A stretch of 64,000 nt of DNA from Lederbergia sp. NSJ-179 (GTDB lineage Bacteria; Bacillota; Bacilli; Bacillales; Bacillaceae_C): positions 186,001-250,000 of the forward strand of contig NZ_JALIFP010000001.1 of the NCBI RefSeq assembly GCF_022867885.1. The letters are read 5' to 3'. Of the stretch, positions 9,263 through 18,659 are shown piece after piece. The notes under the pieces are model-generated. The model saw only the letters and a list, made by a program, of their open reading frames with translations, was not told the origin of the DNA and did no database searches. A program made the position numbers and the translations under genes. Every line of letters starts with the position of its first letter. Position 1 is the stretch's first letter.

Positions 9263-9292
9263 ACTATACACCATTCTTATAAGCATAGTCAA
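9263..9292 (-). promoter_or_regulatory. Probable SigA promoter of cspD
   Basis: On the minus strand TTGACT (9292-9287) is separated by 18 bases from TATAGT (9268-9263). This would give a leader of roughly 90 bases, typical for a cold-shock mRNA. Confidence 0.6.
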
Positions 9293-9417
9293 GGATTCTA
9301 CAAAAAAATAACCCATTTATCGCAGTGTCATTGTTGTTTCGTTAACTCCGAATACTTGTTTATAATACCGCATTATAGTACACTTTTATTGAATGAATGG
9401 AGATAGGAGGAATTTGA

Positions 9418-9858
9418 TTGCCAACTCCCAGTATGGAAGATTATATAGAGCAAATTTTTTTATTAATTGAGAATAAAGGTTATGCGCGTGTATCGGATAT
9501 AGCGGAGGCATTGGAAGTGCACCCATCATCTGTAACCAAAATGGTTCAGAAGCTTGATCGAGATAATTATTTAGTCTATGAAAAGTATCGTGGACTAATT
9601 TTAACACCTAAAGGAAAGAAGATTGGAAAGCGTCTAGTCGAACGACATGATTTATTGGAGGACTTCTTAAGAATCATTGGGGTAAAAGAAGAAAATATTT
9701 ACCATGATGTTGAGGGGATTGAACATCATTTAAGTTGGAACTCAATCGATAGAATCGGGGATTTAGTTCAATATTTTGAAAAAAACCCTGATTATGTAAA
9801 AGCGTTGAGAATTCTTCAAAAAGATAATGAGCAATCCACCGACAAAGAACCAATCTAA
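9418..9858 (+). CDS. mntR: Manganese-responsive transcriptional regulator MntR
   Basis: 146-residue DtxR/MntR-family repressor: an N-terminal winged helix (residues 1-65) that binds operators of Mn uptake genes, and a C-terminal dimer and metal domain. All Mn ligands known from B. subtilis MntR are at the same positions: D8, E11, H77, E99, E102 and H103. Start is TTG 9418 with AGGAGG 7 bases upstream, matching the B. subtilis N-terminus. The stop codon sits in the loop of its own terminator. No Mn transporter lies nearby, so it acts in trans. Confidence 0.96.
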   Translation: MPTPSMEDYIEQIFLLIENKGYARVSDIAEALEVHPSSVTKMVQKLDRDNYLVYEKYRGLILTPKGKKIGKRLVERHDLLEDFLRIIGVKEENIYHDVEGIEHHLSWNSIDRIGDLVQYFEKNPDYVKALRILQKDNEQSTDKEPI

Positions 9859-9874
9859 CCGGTTCTTTTTTCGT
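9845..9874 (+). terminator. Intrinsic terminator of mntR
   Basis: AAGAACC/GGTTCTT stem followed by TTTTT; the mntR stop codon (9856-9858) lies in the loop. Confidence 0.85.
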
Positions 9875-9912
9875 TTTATCCCGAAAGCTATTTGTTTAGA
9901 ATGGGTGAGGAT

Positions 9913-11811
9913 ATGAATATTTTTTCAGCAGAAAATATAACTAAGATCTATGGAGAAAAACGTTTATTTGAAGACATTACATTTCATATTGAAGAAAACG
10001 AAAAAATTGGGATTATCGGGATAAATGGTACCGGGAAATCAAGCCTTTTAAAGTTAATTGCAGGACAGGATGAACCTGATTCAGGTTTTTTTGACCATCC
10101 AAAGGGCTATACCATTGCCTATTTACCACAAGATCCCCCATTTGATGGGGCGTTAACTGTCTTAGACCAAATATTTCAGAGTAAAGCTCCTGAAATTCAA
10201 TTGATGAATGCGTATGAACACACCCTTATACAATTGGAAAAAGAACCTCAAGATTTACAATTGCAAAATAAATTAATGGACTTACAGAAACGAATGGATG
10301 CCGAAAATGGTTGGACTGCCAGTACAAATGCTAAAACGATTTTAATGCGCCTTGGGATCGAAGATTTAACTCAACAGATGGCCGCTTTATCAGGAGGTCA
10401 GAAAAAACGCGTCGCTTTGGCACAAGTATTAATTGAACATCCCGATTTATTATTATTAGATGAACCTACCAATCATCTAGATTATGAGTCGATTATTTGG
10501 TTGGAATCGTATTTGAAAAATTTCCCGAATGCTGTCATGACTGTCACACATGATCGTTATTTTTTAGATCAAATGGCGACACGAATTCTGGAAATTGATC
10601 AAGGTCATTTGTATTCCTATACGGGTAATTACGCATCTTTCCTTGAAGCTAAGGCGATTAGGGAAGAACAAGAAGCCCAAGCAGTTGGGAAATTGAAGAA
10701 TTTGTATAGACAAGAGCTTGCCTGGATGAAACGGGGAGCAAAGGCAAGATCTACGAAACAAAAGGCTAGAATTCAACGTTTTGACAAGCTCGAAAATGAG
10801 TTGGAAAAGTCAAGGAAGAAAGAGGACCTTAACCTCTTAACGGAAAGTAGGAGGTTGGGAAAACAAGTTTTTGAGTTAAAAAACGCTAGTAAGGCATTTG
10901 CAGAAAAAATCGTTTTACGAGATTTTCAGCTGATCGTTAATCGCAATGACCGGATCGGGATCGTGGGCATAAATGGGAGCGGTAAATCGACTTTATTGAA
11001 TATTCTCTCTGGGAAAGTTTCTCTCGATCAAGGTGAATTAATTGTGGGCCAAACCGTGAAATGGGCCTATTATACCCAAGAAAATGAACGAATTTCCGAG
11101 GATAAACGAATGATTGCTTACATCCGTGAAGAAGGAGAAACAGTAGAAACGAAAAATGGAGAAATGATCTCGGCTGCCCAAATGCTTGAAAGATTTCTTT
11201 TTCCTCCCCATACCCATGGCACATGGATTAGCCGCTTATCAGGGGGAGAAAGACGACGTTTATTTTTACTTAAATTGTTAATGAGTAAACCGAATGTGCT
11301 GCTTCTGGATGAGCCCACGAATGATCTTGATACAGAAACATTGACAGTGCTTGAAAATTATATAGAAGATTTCCCAGGGGTTGTCATATCTGTTTCCCAT
11401 GATCGTTATTTTCTTGATAAAACGGCGAATCAATTGCTTATTTTCCAAGGAAACGGAAAAATTGATACATTTTTCGGGACATACTCCGATTATCTGCTAA
11501 ACATTCGGAATCGTAGTCAAGTGGGGAAAAACAAACATACCTACGAAAAACAAACGGTGGGACGAACTAGGAAAGAAGCAAAAAAAGAAGCAAAAAAGAA
11601 AATGACTTATAAAGAAAAAATGGAATGGGAAACAATTGAAGAAAAAATAACGGGAATCGAATTACAACTAGAACAAATGCAGTCTGAATTAAATGAAGTC
11701 GGCAGTGATTATGAAAAAGCTGAAGACCTGTCCAAGCAAATAGATGAAACCAACAAACTTTTGGAAGAGTTGATTGCTCGCTGGACCTATCTCTCTGATC
11801 TAGCTGAATAG
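9913..11811 (+). CDS. yfmR: ABC-F ATPase, YfmR/Uup type
   Basis: 632-residue soluble ABC-F protein with two nucleotide-binding domains and no membrane segments. Both Walker A motifs (GINGTGKSS, GINGSGKST), both signatures (LSGGQKKR, LSGGERRR) and both Walker B-DEPTN motifs are intact. The C-terminus (about residue 545 on) is a Lys/Glu-rich coiled coil as in Uup/YfmR. Such proteins bind the ribosomal E site and relieve stalling; YfmR is reported to overlap with EF-P. ATG 9913 with GGTGA upstream is taken as the start; ATG 9901 and TTG 9892 are open but lack a good site. Naming among ABC-F paralogues is by overall resemblance. Confidence 0.85.
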   Translation: MNIFSAENITKIYGEKRLFEDITFHIEENEKIGIIGINGTGKSSLLKLIAGQDEPDSGFFDHPKGYTIAYLPQDPPFDGALTVLDQIFQSKAPEIQLMNAYEHTLIQLEKEPQDLQLQNKLMDLQKRMDAENGWTASTNAKTILMRLGIEDLTQQMAALSGGQKKRVALAQVLIEHPDLLLLDEPTNHLDYESIIWLESYLKNFPNAVMTVTHDRYFLDQMATRILEIDQGHLYSYTGNYASFLEAKAIREEQEAQAVGKLKNLYRQELAWMKRGAKARSTKQKARIQRFDKLENELEKSRKKEDLNLLTESRRLGKQVFELKNASKAFAEKIVLRDFQLIVNRNDRIGIVGINGSGKSTLLNILSGKVSLDQGELIVGQTVKWAYYTQENERISEDKRMIAYIREEGETVETKNGEMISAAQMLERFLFPPHTHGTWISRLSGGERRRLFLLKLLMSKPNVLLLDEPTNDLDTETLTVLENYIEDFPGVVISVSHDRYFLDKTANQLLIFQGNGKIDTFFGTYSDYLLNIRNRSQVGKNKHTYEKQTVGRTRKEAKKEAKKKMTYKEKMEWETIEEKITGIELQLEQMQSELNEVGSDYEKAEDLSKQIDETNKLLEELIARWTYLSDLAE

Positions 11812-11825
11812 ATAAGGTGATTGTT

Positions 11826-11870
11826 AGAGGATGTTCAAAAAGTAAGGATCCTCCTTTTTGGATACGCACT
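11826..11870 (-). repeat. Family A repeat, minimal copy (ends only)
   Basis: About 45 bases holding only the two family A ends: AGAGGATGTTCAAAAAGT at the left and CCTCCTTTTTG...ACGCACT at the right, with the centre deleted. It has the same orientation as the 48100 copy. It can fold as CAAAAAG/CTTTTTG and probably serves as the terminator after yfmR. Confidence 0.7.
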
Positions 11871-11956
11871 GTTAGAGAGTGTGCAATGAATATGATACAA
11901 TGGCTTTGAAAAATCCATTACTAGAATAACAATACCTTCTGAAAGGGGGAAGTTTG

Positions 11957-13081
11957 TTGAATATTATATCCATCGAACCAACACCCAGTCCGAACACAAT
12001 GAAAATTAATTTAGATGAGGAATTACCAGCCGGCAAAAGTAATAATTATAAGAAGGAACAAGCAAATGGAGCTCCACCTGCGATTAAAAAGATATTAGAA
12101 ATTGAGGGTGTAAAAGGTGTTTACCATGTAGCTGATTTTCTAGCGGTAGAGCGAAATGGAAAATATAGCTGGGAAGAAGTTTTGCCACAGGTTAGGGAAG
12201 CTTTCGGAGAAAAAAATACGGAGACATCGACTCAAATGGAAGAAGTGGATGAACATTTTGGTGAAGTGAATGTCCAAGTCCAAACGTTTAAAGAGATTCC
12301 TCTTCAGATCAAATTAGTAACATCTGATGAAGAGAAACGTTTCGGCTTACCGGAACGATTTTTAGAGGCAATGAAGGCAACGCAAAAAGATGACGATAAT
12401 TATATTATGTTAAGAAGATGGAAGGATATGGGCGTACGTTACGGTGATTTAGACCAATTGGGTGAGCAAATTGCGGAGGAACTGAATGCAGCTTATCCGG
12501 AAGAACGATTAAAATCTTTGATCGACCGCGCTCATCGCCCCACTACAGAGTTACCAAAAAGGACATTGATTAAGCTAACACCTGAAATGTTAGAGGATCC
12601 AGACTGGCGAAAAAGGTTCCAGCTTTTAGAACAGATGGAAGACCCAACGATAGAAGATCTTCCTGTTTTGGAAAAAGCATTATTGGATGAGAAATCATCC
12701 ATTCGACGTCTCGCCGTGGTTTATTTGGGTATGATTGAAGATAAACGGGTTTTACCTCTTCTATATAAAGGATTACAAGATAAAACCGTACCCGTTAGAA
12801 GGACGGCAGGGGATTGCTTATCTGATCTAGGATTTCCTGAAGCCATGCATGAGGCGGCTAAGGCATTAACAGATAAAAGTCGAATTGTTCGCTGGAGAGC
12901 CGCAATGTTTTTATATGAGGTTGGAGACGAAACCGTTCTTCCCGCTTTAAAAGCAGCTGCAGATGATCCGGAATTTGAGGTGCAATTACAAATTAAAATG
13001 GCGATTGAACGGATCGAAGGCGGGGAAGCGGCAAAAGGATCGATATGGAAACAAATGACCGAAGCAAGAAAAAATAAATGA
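11957..13081 (+). CDS. ypgR: YpgR: NifU-like N-terminal domain plus HEAT repeats (CvfC family)
   Basis: 374-residue conserved virulence factor C family protein. Residues 1-85 resemble the NifU/Nfu scaffold N-domain (SIEPTPSPNTMKINL start). The C-terminal 160 residues form HEAT-like helical repeats (RRLAVVYLGMI, RRTAGDCLSDLG, RWRAAMFLYEVG). The staphylococcal homologue affects virulence and haemolysin production; the biochemical role is unclear. TTG 11957 lies 7 bases after AAGGGGG; TTG 11954 is slightly closer. It precedes brxA by 15 bases, the same pairing as in B. subtilis. Confidence 0.87.
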   Translation: MNIISIEPTPSPNTMKINLDEELPAGKSNNYKKEQANGAPPAIKKILEIEGVKGVYHVADFLAVERNGKYSWEEVLPQVREAFGEKNTETSTQMEEVDEHFGEVNVQVQTFKEIPLQIKLVTSDEEKRFGLPERFLEAMKATQKDDDNYIMLRRWKDMGVRYGDLDQLGEQIAEELNAAYPEERLKSLIDRAHRPTTELPKRTLIKLTPEMLEDPDWRKRFQLLEQMEDPTIEDLPVLEKALLDEKSSIRRLAVVYLGMIEDKRVLPLLYKGLQDKTVPVRRTAGDCLSDLGFPEAMHEAAKALTDKSRIVRWRAAMFLYEVGDETVLPALKAAADDPEFEVQLQIKMAIERIEGGEAAKGSIWKQMTEARKNK

Positions 13082-13096
13082 TCGGAGTGAATGAAG

Positions 13097-13528
13097 ATGT
13101 CCATGGCTTATGAAGAATATATGAAACAAATTGTGCAACCAATGCGGGAGGAATTAACAAACGCTGATTTTAAGGAGTTATTATCAGAAGAGGATGTTGT
13201 GAGCTTCATGGAAAATGTTGAAGGAACAACTTTAGTTGTCATTAATTCCGTCTGTGGTTGTGCAGCCGGCCTTGCAAGACCGGCCGCCATCCAAGCAGTG
13301 ACAGCTAGCACAAACAGTCCTGATCATCTTGTGACCGTCTTTGCGGGACAAGACCGCGAGGCAACAATGAAAATGCGGGAATATCTAAAGGACTACGAAC
13401 CATCCTCCCCTTCGATGGCTTTGTTTAAAGGGAAAGAAGTGATTCACTTTATCGGCAGGGAAGACATCGAAGATCATGATGTTGAAACAATTGCTCAAAA
13501 CCTTTTAGATGCATTCAACCGTATTTAA
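13097..13528 (+). CDS. brxA: Bacilliredoxin BrxA (YphP)
   Basis: 143-residue thioredoxin-fold protein of the DUF1094/UPF0403 family that removes bacillithiol from S-bacillithiolated proteins. The signature CGC active site is in SVCGCAAGLARPA. ATG 13097 gives the usual MSMAYEEYM start and has GGAGTGA 6 bases upstream; ATG 13091 is too close to it. bshC, encoding a bacillithiol synthesis enzyme, lies at 33.7 kb in the same window, so the thiol system is present. Confidence 0.95.
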   Translation: MSMAYEEYMKQIVQPMREELTNADFKELLSEEDVVSFMENVEGTTLVVINSVCGCAAGLARPAAIQAVTASTNSPDHLVTVFAGQDREATMKMREYLKDYEPSSPSMALFKGKEVIHFIGREDIEDHDVETIAQNLLDAFNRI

Positions 13529-13543
13529 AAAGAGAAACAAATA

Positions 13544-13570
13544 GAGCTGTCTCAACTTATGGGACAGCTC
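13544..13570. terminator. Terminator hairpin between brxA and the DUF3231 gene
   Basis: Perfect 8-bp stem GAGCTGTC/GACAGCTC in the convergent gap. On the minus strand a T-rich run follows at some distance; on the plus strand the U-tract is weak. Confidence 0.65.
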
Positions 13571-13580
13571 ACTATTATGT

Positions 13581-14585
13581 TTACTTTGAAGCTAAGGAAT
13601 CGCGATCAGCCGCTTTGGGCGGTTGCTCCATCCAACCCTGATCAATCATAATATTGCCCCCGTCCTCGACATATAGGAAAATATCCTTTAAAATCTTTGT
13701 ATACATTGTCATTAAATCTCGTCTGCCGTTCAGAGAGATGGCATTTCCATAAGATCTTATTTTCACGGAGAACATATCGATTTTATGGTATAGCATTAAT
13801 TTATCTGAAAAAGGTGAGATGGTAGAGGTCGTAACTAAGTGATCCAAAAGTGAAGGGGATGGTAAATTTTCCTTATTCAGTTGCTGAGAACAATCTTCTA
13901 AATGTTTGGCGGTGATCTCCTTTCCTCTTATAAAGAATTTTCGGATTTGATCGCTTTCTGCTACTTGACTAAAAGCTATTAATAAGGCTCTACTTGTTAT
14001 ATTGCTGTCTATAGTATCGTAAAGATGGGTGATTTCTAAAGCATGTGGAGGCCTAATGTGACCAAAAAAACCATTTAAGTAATGTTGCTTTTTGATAAAA
14101 TCAACTTTTTCCGGTATCGGGATTAAAGGAGGCTTGGTAGAAAAACTTTTGGCCTTCATTAATTCATTTACCTTTGTGATTAGTTGTATATTTTGATGAA
14201 GCGCATAAATAAAAAAATCTCTAACATCTTCTCTTAACATTAAAGGTAAGGCAATCGAATAAATGCTAAACCCCGCTTTTCCTGTATATCTAAGGTAATG
14301 TAAATAAAACTCGTCTGAAAATAATCTTGGTGCGTCGAAGTTAACATCTTCTTCTGTAAGCCCAACAGGTAAAGGAATGTTTTCCTGAATAAATATTTCT
14401 TTTATTTTTTCTAAAAGTGATTGAGATGTATTTAGAGCAAATTCTAGTACTTTTTTTATGTCTTTATCGTCAATATGTTGAAGATAATAACTAAGAACAC
14501 GTTCGCCTAAAGAATTTCCCATGTACGCGACCCAAAGTTTTCCGATATCAGCAGATGTTAACTTTTCATGAAGATTCTTTGTCAT
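13581..14585 (-). CDS. DUF3231 family protein (tandem ferritin-like halves)
   Basis: 334-residue all-helical protein of the DUF3231 family, common in spore-forming Bacillaceae and sometimes several per genome. Two related halves are visible: the first begins LTSADIGKLWVAYMGNS, and the second repeats the layout at residues ~185-300 (ITSRALLIAFSQVAES, then EDCSQQL). There is no signal peptide. Families of this kind have been linked to spores, but the function is not established. AGAGGAGAG lies upstream of the ATG. It stands alone, divergent from the Gfo/Idh operon. Confidence 0.75.
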   Translation of the reverse strand: MTKNLHEKLTSADIGKLWVAYMGNSLGERVLSYYLQHIDDKDIKKVLEFALNTSQSLLEKIKEIFIQENIPLPVGLTEEDVNFDAPRLFSDEFYLHYLRYTGKAGFSIYSIALPLMLREDVRDFFIYALHQNIQLITKVNELMKAKSFSTKPPLIPIPEKVDFIKKQHYLNGFFGHIRPPHALEITHLYDTIDSNITSRALLIAFSQVAESDQIRKFFIRGKEITAKHLEDCSQQLNKENLPSPSLLDHLVTTSTISPFSDKLMLYHKIDMFSVKIRSYGNAISLNGRRDLMTMYTKILKDIFLYVEDGGNIMIDQGWMEQPPKAADRDSLASK

Positions 14586-14692
14586 TTTAGTTTTACTCTC
14601 TCCTCTTTAAGCCGATTTTCTGTTAGTTTTAGCATGTAAATATAATTTATTCTCTCCAGGTTCATTCTTCGCATAAGAGACCAAAATAATCG

Positions 14693-14721
14693 TTGACTAT
14701 CCATCATTTTTACCTTACTGT
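14693..14721 (+). promoter_or_regulatory. Possible SigA promoter of the Gfo/Idh-ThuA operon
   Basis: TTGACT (14693-14698), 17-base spacer, TACTGT (14716-14721). The -35 is good and the -10 mediocre. No clear operator palindrome was seen nearby. Confidence 0.4.
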
Positions 14722-14819
14722 AGTAGTATATTATCTTTGTACAATGGATAAACAAACACCTTCTTAGAAGATGTGACCGTTTTCAATGTATGTAAAAGGT
14801 TTCACAAGGGGGAGATAAG

Positions 14820-15902
14820 ATGAAAAATGTAAAAGTCGGTATTATCGGATGTGGGAATATAAGCAGTATTTACTGTCAGGCCGGCAAAAAATTTGAAATT
14901 CTAGAGATCGTTGCCTGTGCAGATTTAGACTATTCTCGTGCCAAAGCAAGAGCAGAAGAATTCGATATTCCAAAAGCCTATACAGTAGAAGAATTATTAG
15001 CGGATCCTGAAATAGAAATTGTCATTAATTTAACAATCCCCCAAGCACATGCAGAAGTTTGTACTCGTGCGCTTGAAGCAGGGAAACATGTTTATGTTGA
15101 AAAGCCGCTTGCGATTTCATTGGAGGATGGTAAAAAAGTTCTAGAACTAGCGAAGAAAAAGAATTTAAAGCTTGGTGGTGCCCCTGACACTTTCCTAGGC
15201 GGGGGGATCCAAACTTGCCGAAAGTTAATTGATGACGGGGCGATCGGTGAGGTAGTGGCAGCTACTGGGTTTATGATGTCGCCTGGTCATGAATCATGGC
15301 ATCCGGATCCATCATTTTATTATCAACAAGGCGGAGGCCCCATGTTTGATATGGGCCCCTATTACATAACCGCCTTAATTAATCTAATCGGTCCGATTCG
15401 CAGGGTAACAGGCTCCACACGCATCACGTATAAAGAGCGGACAATTACAAGTAAACCAAAATATGGAGAAAAAATAAAAGTGGAAGTGCCCACCCATATC
15501 ACGGGTGTATTGGATTTTGACAATGGAGCAATTGGGACCATTATTACTAGTTTTGATGTAGGCGGTTCAACTCTACCGAATATTGAAATTTACGGATCAA
15601 CGGGCACGATTATAGTTCCTGATCCCAATACCTTTGGTGGTCCAGTTCGCTTAAAAAAACATGGAAGTCAGGAGTGGGAAGAAATTCCATTGACCCACAG
15701 GTTTACAGAGAATAGTAGAGGAATAGGTGTGGTGGACATGGCCTATTCACTCCGAAATGGAGAAGACCATAGAGCCAATGGTTTATTAACGCTTCATGTA
15801 TTGGAAGTAATGCATGGTATACACGAAGCCTCTGCTGAAGGGAAGCATTATATTCTTACTAGCACATGTGAACAACCTAAGGCTTTACCGATTCATTTTT
15901 AA
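14820..15902 (+). CDS. Gfo/Idh/MocA-family NAD(P)-dependent oxidoreductase
   Basis: 360-residue sugar or cyclitol dehydrogenase family protein. The Rossmann N-terminus has GIIGCGNIS at residues 8-16. The nicotinamide-site EKP motif (VYVEKPLA) comes near residue 97, and the GFO/IDH C-terminal alpha/beta domain follows. Family members oxidise or reduce sugars, inositols or sugar acids; the substrate cannot be read from sequence. AAGGGGGAG precedes the ATG. It heads a three-gene operon with a ThuA-like gene and a second Gfo/Idh/MocA gene, but no transporter or regulator is adjacent. Confidence 0.85.
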   Translation: MKNVKVGIIGCGNISSIYCQAGKKFEILEIVACADLDYSRAKARAEEFDIPKAYTVEELLADPEIEIVINLTIPQAHAEVCTRALEAGKHVYVEKPLAISLEDGKKVLELAKKKNLKLGGAPDTFLGGGIQTCRKLIDDGAIGEVVAATGFMMSPGHESWHPDPSFYYQQGGGPMFDMGPYYITALINLIGPIRRVTGSTRITYKERTITSKPKYGEKIKVEVPTHITGVLDFDNGAIGTIITSFDVGGSTLPNIEIYGSTGTIIVPDPNTFGGPVRLKKHGSQEWEEIPLTHRFTENSRGIGVVDMAYSLRNGEDHRANGLLTLHVLEVMHGIHEASAEGKHYILTSTCEQPKALPIHF

Positions 15903-15983
15903 AGGCTCTATAGAAGAGAGGGACGTTAAGACTGTTGTGAGATCTTTCCGTTTTCGTAAAAAAAAAGAAGGTGAGTGAAGAAA

Positions 15984-16709
15984 ATGAGTCAAAAGGCATT
16001 AATTGTTTGGGGTGGCTGGGATGGTCATGAACCGGAGCAAATAGCAGGTATTTTTAAGAATATTTTAGAGGAAGAAAATTTCGAAGTTGAAGTTTCTCAT
16101 TCATTGGATACTTATGCAGATGGAGAAAAATTAAAAACATTTGACCTGATTGTACCGCATTGGACGATGGGGAAAATCGAAAACGAGTATGTACGTAATA
16201 TTTCGCAAGCGGTTATGAGTGGAGTAGGCTTAGCTGGATGCCATGGAGGTATGTGTGACTCTTTCCGAAATGATGTGGATTGGCAATTTATGACGGGTGG
16301 AAATTGGGTCGCTCATCCTGGAAATGACGGGGTTGAGTATATGGTCAATATAAAACATTCTTCAAGTCCGCTACTCTCAGGAATGGAAGATTTTAAGGTC
16401 GTTAGTGAGCAATATTATCTACATGTTGACCCAGCCGTCGAAGTATTAGCAACAACCCGATTCCCCGTTGTGGAAGGACCTCATTCGACGAATAAGGCAG
16501 TGGACATGCCAGTTGTATGGACAAAGCGTTGGGGAGAAGGTCGAGTGTTTTATAATTCGCTTGGACACCATGCTGATATAGTAGCTAGACATGAAGTAAC
16601 AGAAATCATGAGAAGAGGATTTCTTTGGTGTGCTGAAGGGAAAAAATTAGCGGATCATCCATCTTCAGATACACTGAAATTTTATTCTGGAATGGGAGAC
16701 AGCCAATAA
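15984..16709 (+). CDS. ThuA-like domain protein
   Basis: 241-residue protein of the ThuA (trehalose utilisation) superfamily, a glutamine-amidotransferase-like fold. It begins KALIVWGGWDGHEP and contains GLAGCHGGMCD near residues 77-87, the stretch matching the nucleophile-elbow region, with a Cys. ThuA proteins accompany sugar dehydrogenases in keto-sugar catabolism in rhizobia; exact chemistry is uncertain. ATG 15984 has AAGGTGAG 9 bases upstream; GTG 15975 lies inside the site. It sits between two Gfo/Idh/MocA genes, suggesting a shared substrate. Confidence 0.83.
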   Translation: MSQKALIVWGGWDGHEPEQIAGIFKNILEEENFEVEVSHSLDTYADGEKLKTFDLIVPHWTMGKIENEYVRNISQAVMSGVGLAGCHGGMCDSFRNDVDWQFMTGGNWVAHPGNDGVEYMVNIKHSSSPLLSGMEDFKVVSEQYYLHVDPAVEVLATTRFPVVEGPHSTNKAVDMPVVWTKRWGEGRVFYNSLGHHADIVARHEVTEIMRRGFLWCAEGKKLADHPSSDTLKFYSGMGDSQ

Positions 16710-16789
16710 AAAAGTATAAATCACATGCTAGACCAATAAAATACAGTCTCAGTTATAAAAATACTTTAAGAAGAAGGGATTGTTGAATT

Positions 16790-17983
16790 GTGATAGATAT
16801 AAACAAAAAGCAGATAAGAATTGGAATGATTGGTTACAAATTTATGGGAAAAGCTCATTCCCACGCTTACCGTGATGTAGCTTTCTATTTTGACCCAAAA
16901 GTGGAACCTGTCTTACAAGCCATATGCGGTCGCAATGAAGAAAAGGTGAAAGAAGCTGCCAATAAATTTGGCTGGAATTCATATGAAACAGACTGGCGGA
17001 CACTAATAAAGCGCGACGATATCGATTTAATCGATATTGTGACACCTAATTATAATCATGCTGAAATTGCGATTGCCGCTGCGGAAGCAGGGAAACATGT
17101 ATTTTGTGAAAAACCTTTAGCTATGGACTTAGAGCAATCAAAGCGTATGTTGGAAGCGGTTGAAAAAAATAAGGTTCTCCATATGATTAATCATAATTAT
17201 CGTTTTGCTCCGGCAATCCAATTTGCAAAGAAGTTAATCGAAGAGGGGCGACTAGGCAAAATTTATCATATTCGTGCAACTTATTTGCAGGATTGGATTA
17301 TGGATCCGCAATTTCCACTTGTTTGGCGATTGAATAAAGATGTTTCAGGCTCAGGTTCGCATGGTGATCTTGCTGCACATAGTATTGATCTTGCCAGATT
17401 TTTAGTTGGAGAATTCAAAGAAGTGACAGGCATTATGGAAACGTTTATTAAACAACGCCCCATTGTAGAGGATAGTGATGGGCTAAGTGGAACTGCATCA
17501 AGTGACAAATTGGGAGATGTAAATGTAGATGACGCCAGTGTATTTATCGCAAAATTTGAAAATGGAGCGATAGGGACATTTGAAGCGACCCGTTTTGCAG
17601 GAGGAAACAAAAACGGCAATCGGTTTGAAATTAACGGAGAAAAAGGCTCTATTCGTTGGGATGTTGAGCATATGAATAACCTAGAGGTCTATTTCCATGA
17701 TGATGAGCCGGGATTGCAAGGATTTAGAACGATCACTTGTACAGAAGAAATACACCCATTTGCAGGGGCCTACTGGCCAGCAGGTCATATTATTGGATAT
17801 GAGCATACATTTATCAATTTAGTAGAAGAGTTATTAAGTGGAATTGGGCAAGGTTATAGTCCGTCTCCTAACTTCTATGATGGCGTGAAAAATCAAGCTG
17901 TTCTTGAAGCGGTTGAACAATCTTCTCGAACAAAACAGTGGGTATCGATTGAAGATATTGTTCAAAATTTGGAGAATAGGTAG
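16790..17983 (+). CDS. Gfo/Idh/MocA-family oxidoreductase
   Basis: 397-residue NAD(P)-dependent dehydrogenase-like protein. It has a Rossmann start (IRIGMIGYKFMGKAHSHAY), VFCEKPLAMD near residue 105, and a long C-terminal domain with the GDLAAHSIDLARF segment that supplies catalytic and substrate residues in the family. Start is GTG 16790, with AAGAAGGGA about 10 bases upstream. It is only distantly similar to the other oxidoreductase of the operon, so this is not a recent tandem duplication. Last gene of the accessory operon; transposase remnants follow within 110 bases. Confidence 0.84.
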   Translation: MIDINKKQIRIGMIGYKFMGKAHSHAYRDVAFYFDPKVEPVLQAICGRNEEKVKEAANKFGWNSYETDWRTLIKRDDIDLIDIVTPNYNHAEIAIAAAEAGKHVFCEKPLAMDLEQSKRMLEAVEKNKVLHMINHNYRFAPAIQFAKKLIEEGRLGKIYHIRATYLQDWIMDPQFPLVWRLNKDVSGSGSHGDLAAHSIDLARFLVGEFKEVTGIMETFIKQRPIVEDSDGLSGTASSDKLGDVNVDDASVFIAKFENGAIGTFEATRFAGGNKNGNRFEINGEKGSIRWDVEHMNNLEVYFHDDEPGLQGFRTITCTEEIHPFAGAYWPAGHIIGYEHTFINLVEELLSGIGQGYSPSPNFYDGVKNQAVLEAVEQSSRTKQWVSIEDIVQNLENR

Positions 17984-18088
17984 ATTAATCCTATATTCCG
18001 CGCCCCTTTGAAAGCCTAAAATCTTTTTTGCAGGAATTCCCCCATGTCCTATCGAAGGTAAGGGTATGAAGACCGTGGGGTGATTGCA

Positions 18089-18230
18089 ATGAATAATCCA
18101 ATTCCGCAGATTCCTGACTTTCAAGTATGTCGAGTCGGATCGGCTCCTGTTATTCGTCAATTAATAGACAAATTAGGACTCATCGATCGAATCGATCAGC
18201 TCTCTCCTGTTAAAAAGGAAGATGTTAGCA
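18089..18230 (+). pseudogene. IS1634-type transposase, 5' fragment (DUF4277 N-terminus)
   Basis: About 47 codons starting at ATG 18089 with a GGGGTGAT ribosome site. They read IPDFQVCRVGSAPVIRQLID, then DKLGLIDRIDQLSPVKKEDVS. This resembles the conserved N-terminal DUF4277 domain of IS1634-family transposases. Homology stops abruptly at about 18230, where TnpB-like sequence begins. Only the first tenth of a usual transposase remains, so it is inactive. Confidence 0.7.
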
Positions 18231-18496
18231 AAATCTATTTCAGACGCAGGCTGGGGTATGTATGAAACATGCTCGCATACAAATGCGCAAGAAATGGAGG
18301 GGTCTTGATCAAACTAGAACCTACATTCACTTCACAAGATTGTTCGAGTTGTGGCAAGCGGGTGAAAAAGTCTCTTTCTATTCGTACGCATATTTGCACA
18401 AAATGCGGAACGATACTTGATCGTGACCATAATGCGAGTCGAAACATCTTACAAAAAGGATTAGATGAGTTCCTTACTATAACGGAATCGCCATAA
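18231..18496 (+). pseudogene. TnpB (IS200/IS605) C-terminal fragment, frameshifted
   Basis: Begins in one frame with KSISDAGWGMYET (18231 on). It then shifts by one base to MLAYKCARNGGVLIK (from 18269), followed by the zinc ribbon CSSCGKRV...CTKCG and DRDHNASRNIL with the final conserved Asp. This is the C-terminal part of TnpB, containing the zinc finger and last RuvC motif. The rest of the nuclease is missing and the frameshift disables what remains. Confidence 0.8.
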
Positions 18497-18645
18497 CTGT
18501 AGGGCAAGGTTGTGTCCGAACGGTATAATTTACGCCTGTGGAGACTGTGTAAGACATATTTGGGACACCCCCATTATGCAACGGTTCATGAAACAGGAAG
18601 CCCCTTCTTCAAACAACCCGACAGGGTGTTAAGGAGGGGGCATTC
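18497..18645 (+). other. IS605-type right end with omega-RNA-like terminal hairpin
   Basis: Non-coding sequence after the TnpB fragment. It ends in a long hairpin: GCCCCTTCTT (18600-18609) pairs with AAGGAGGGGC (18631-18640, one G-U), with an inner CCC/GGG extension, then ATTCAC. In IS605 elements this position encodes the guide (omega/re) RNA scaffold and subterminal palindrome. Whether it is transcribed is unknown, and no intact TnpB is present here. Confidence 0.5.
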
Positions 18646-18659
18646 ACCAAAGAACGTTA

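Noticed and set aside
13097-13528. brxA as an unusual double-cysteine redox protein
   Set aside because: The CGC motif is the normal active site of bacilliredoxins; nothing unusual.
18231-18645. Possible active TnpB-omega RNA nuclease system
   Set aside because: Only the last ~90 codons of TnpB remain, frameshifted, and the first RuvC motifs are missing; it cannot cleave DNA.
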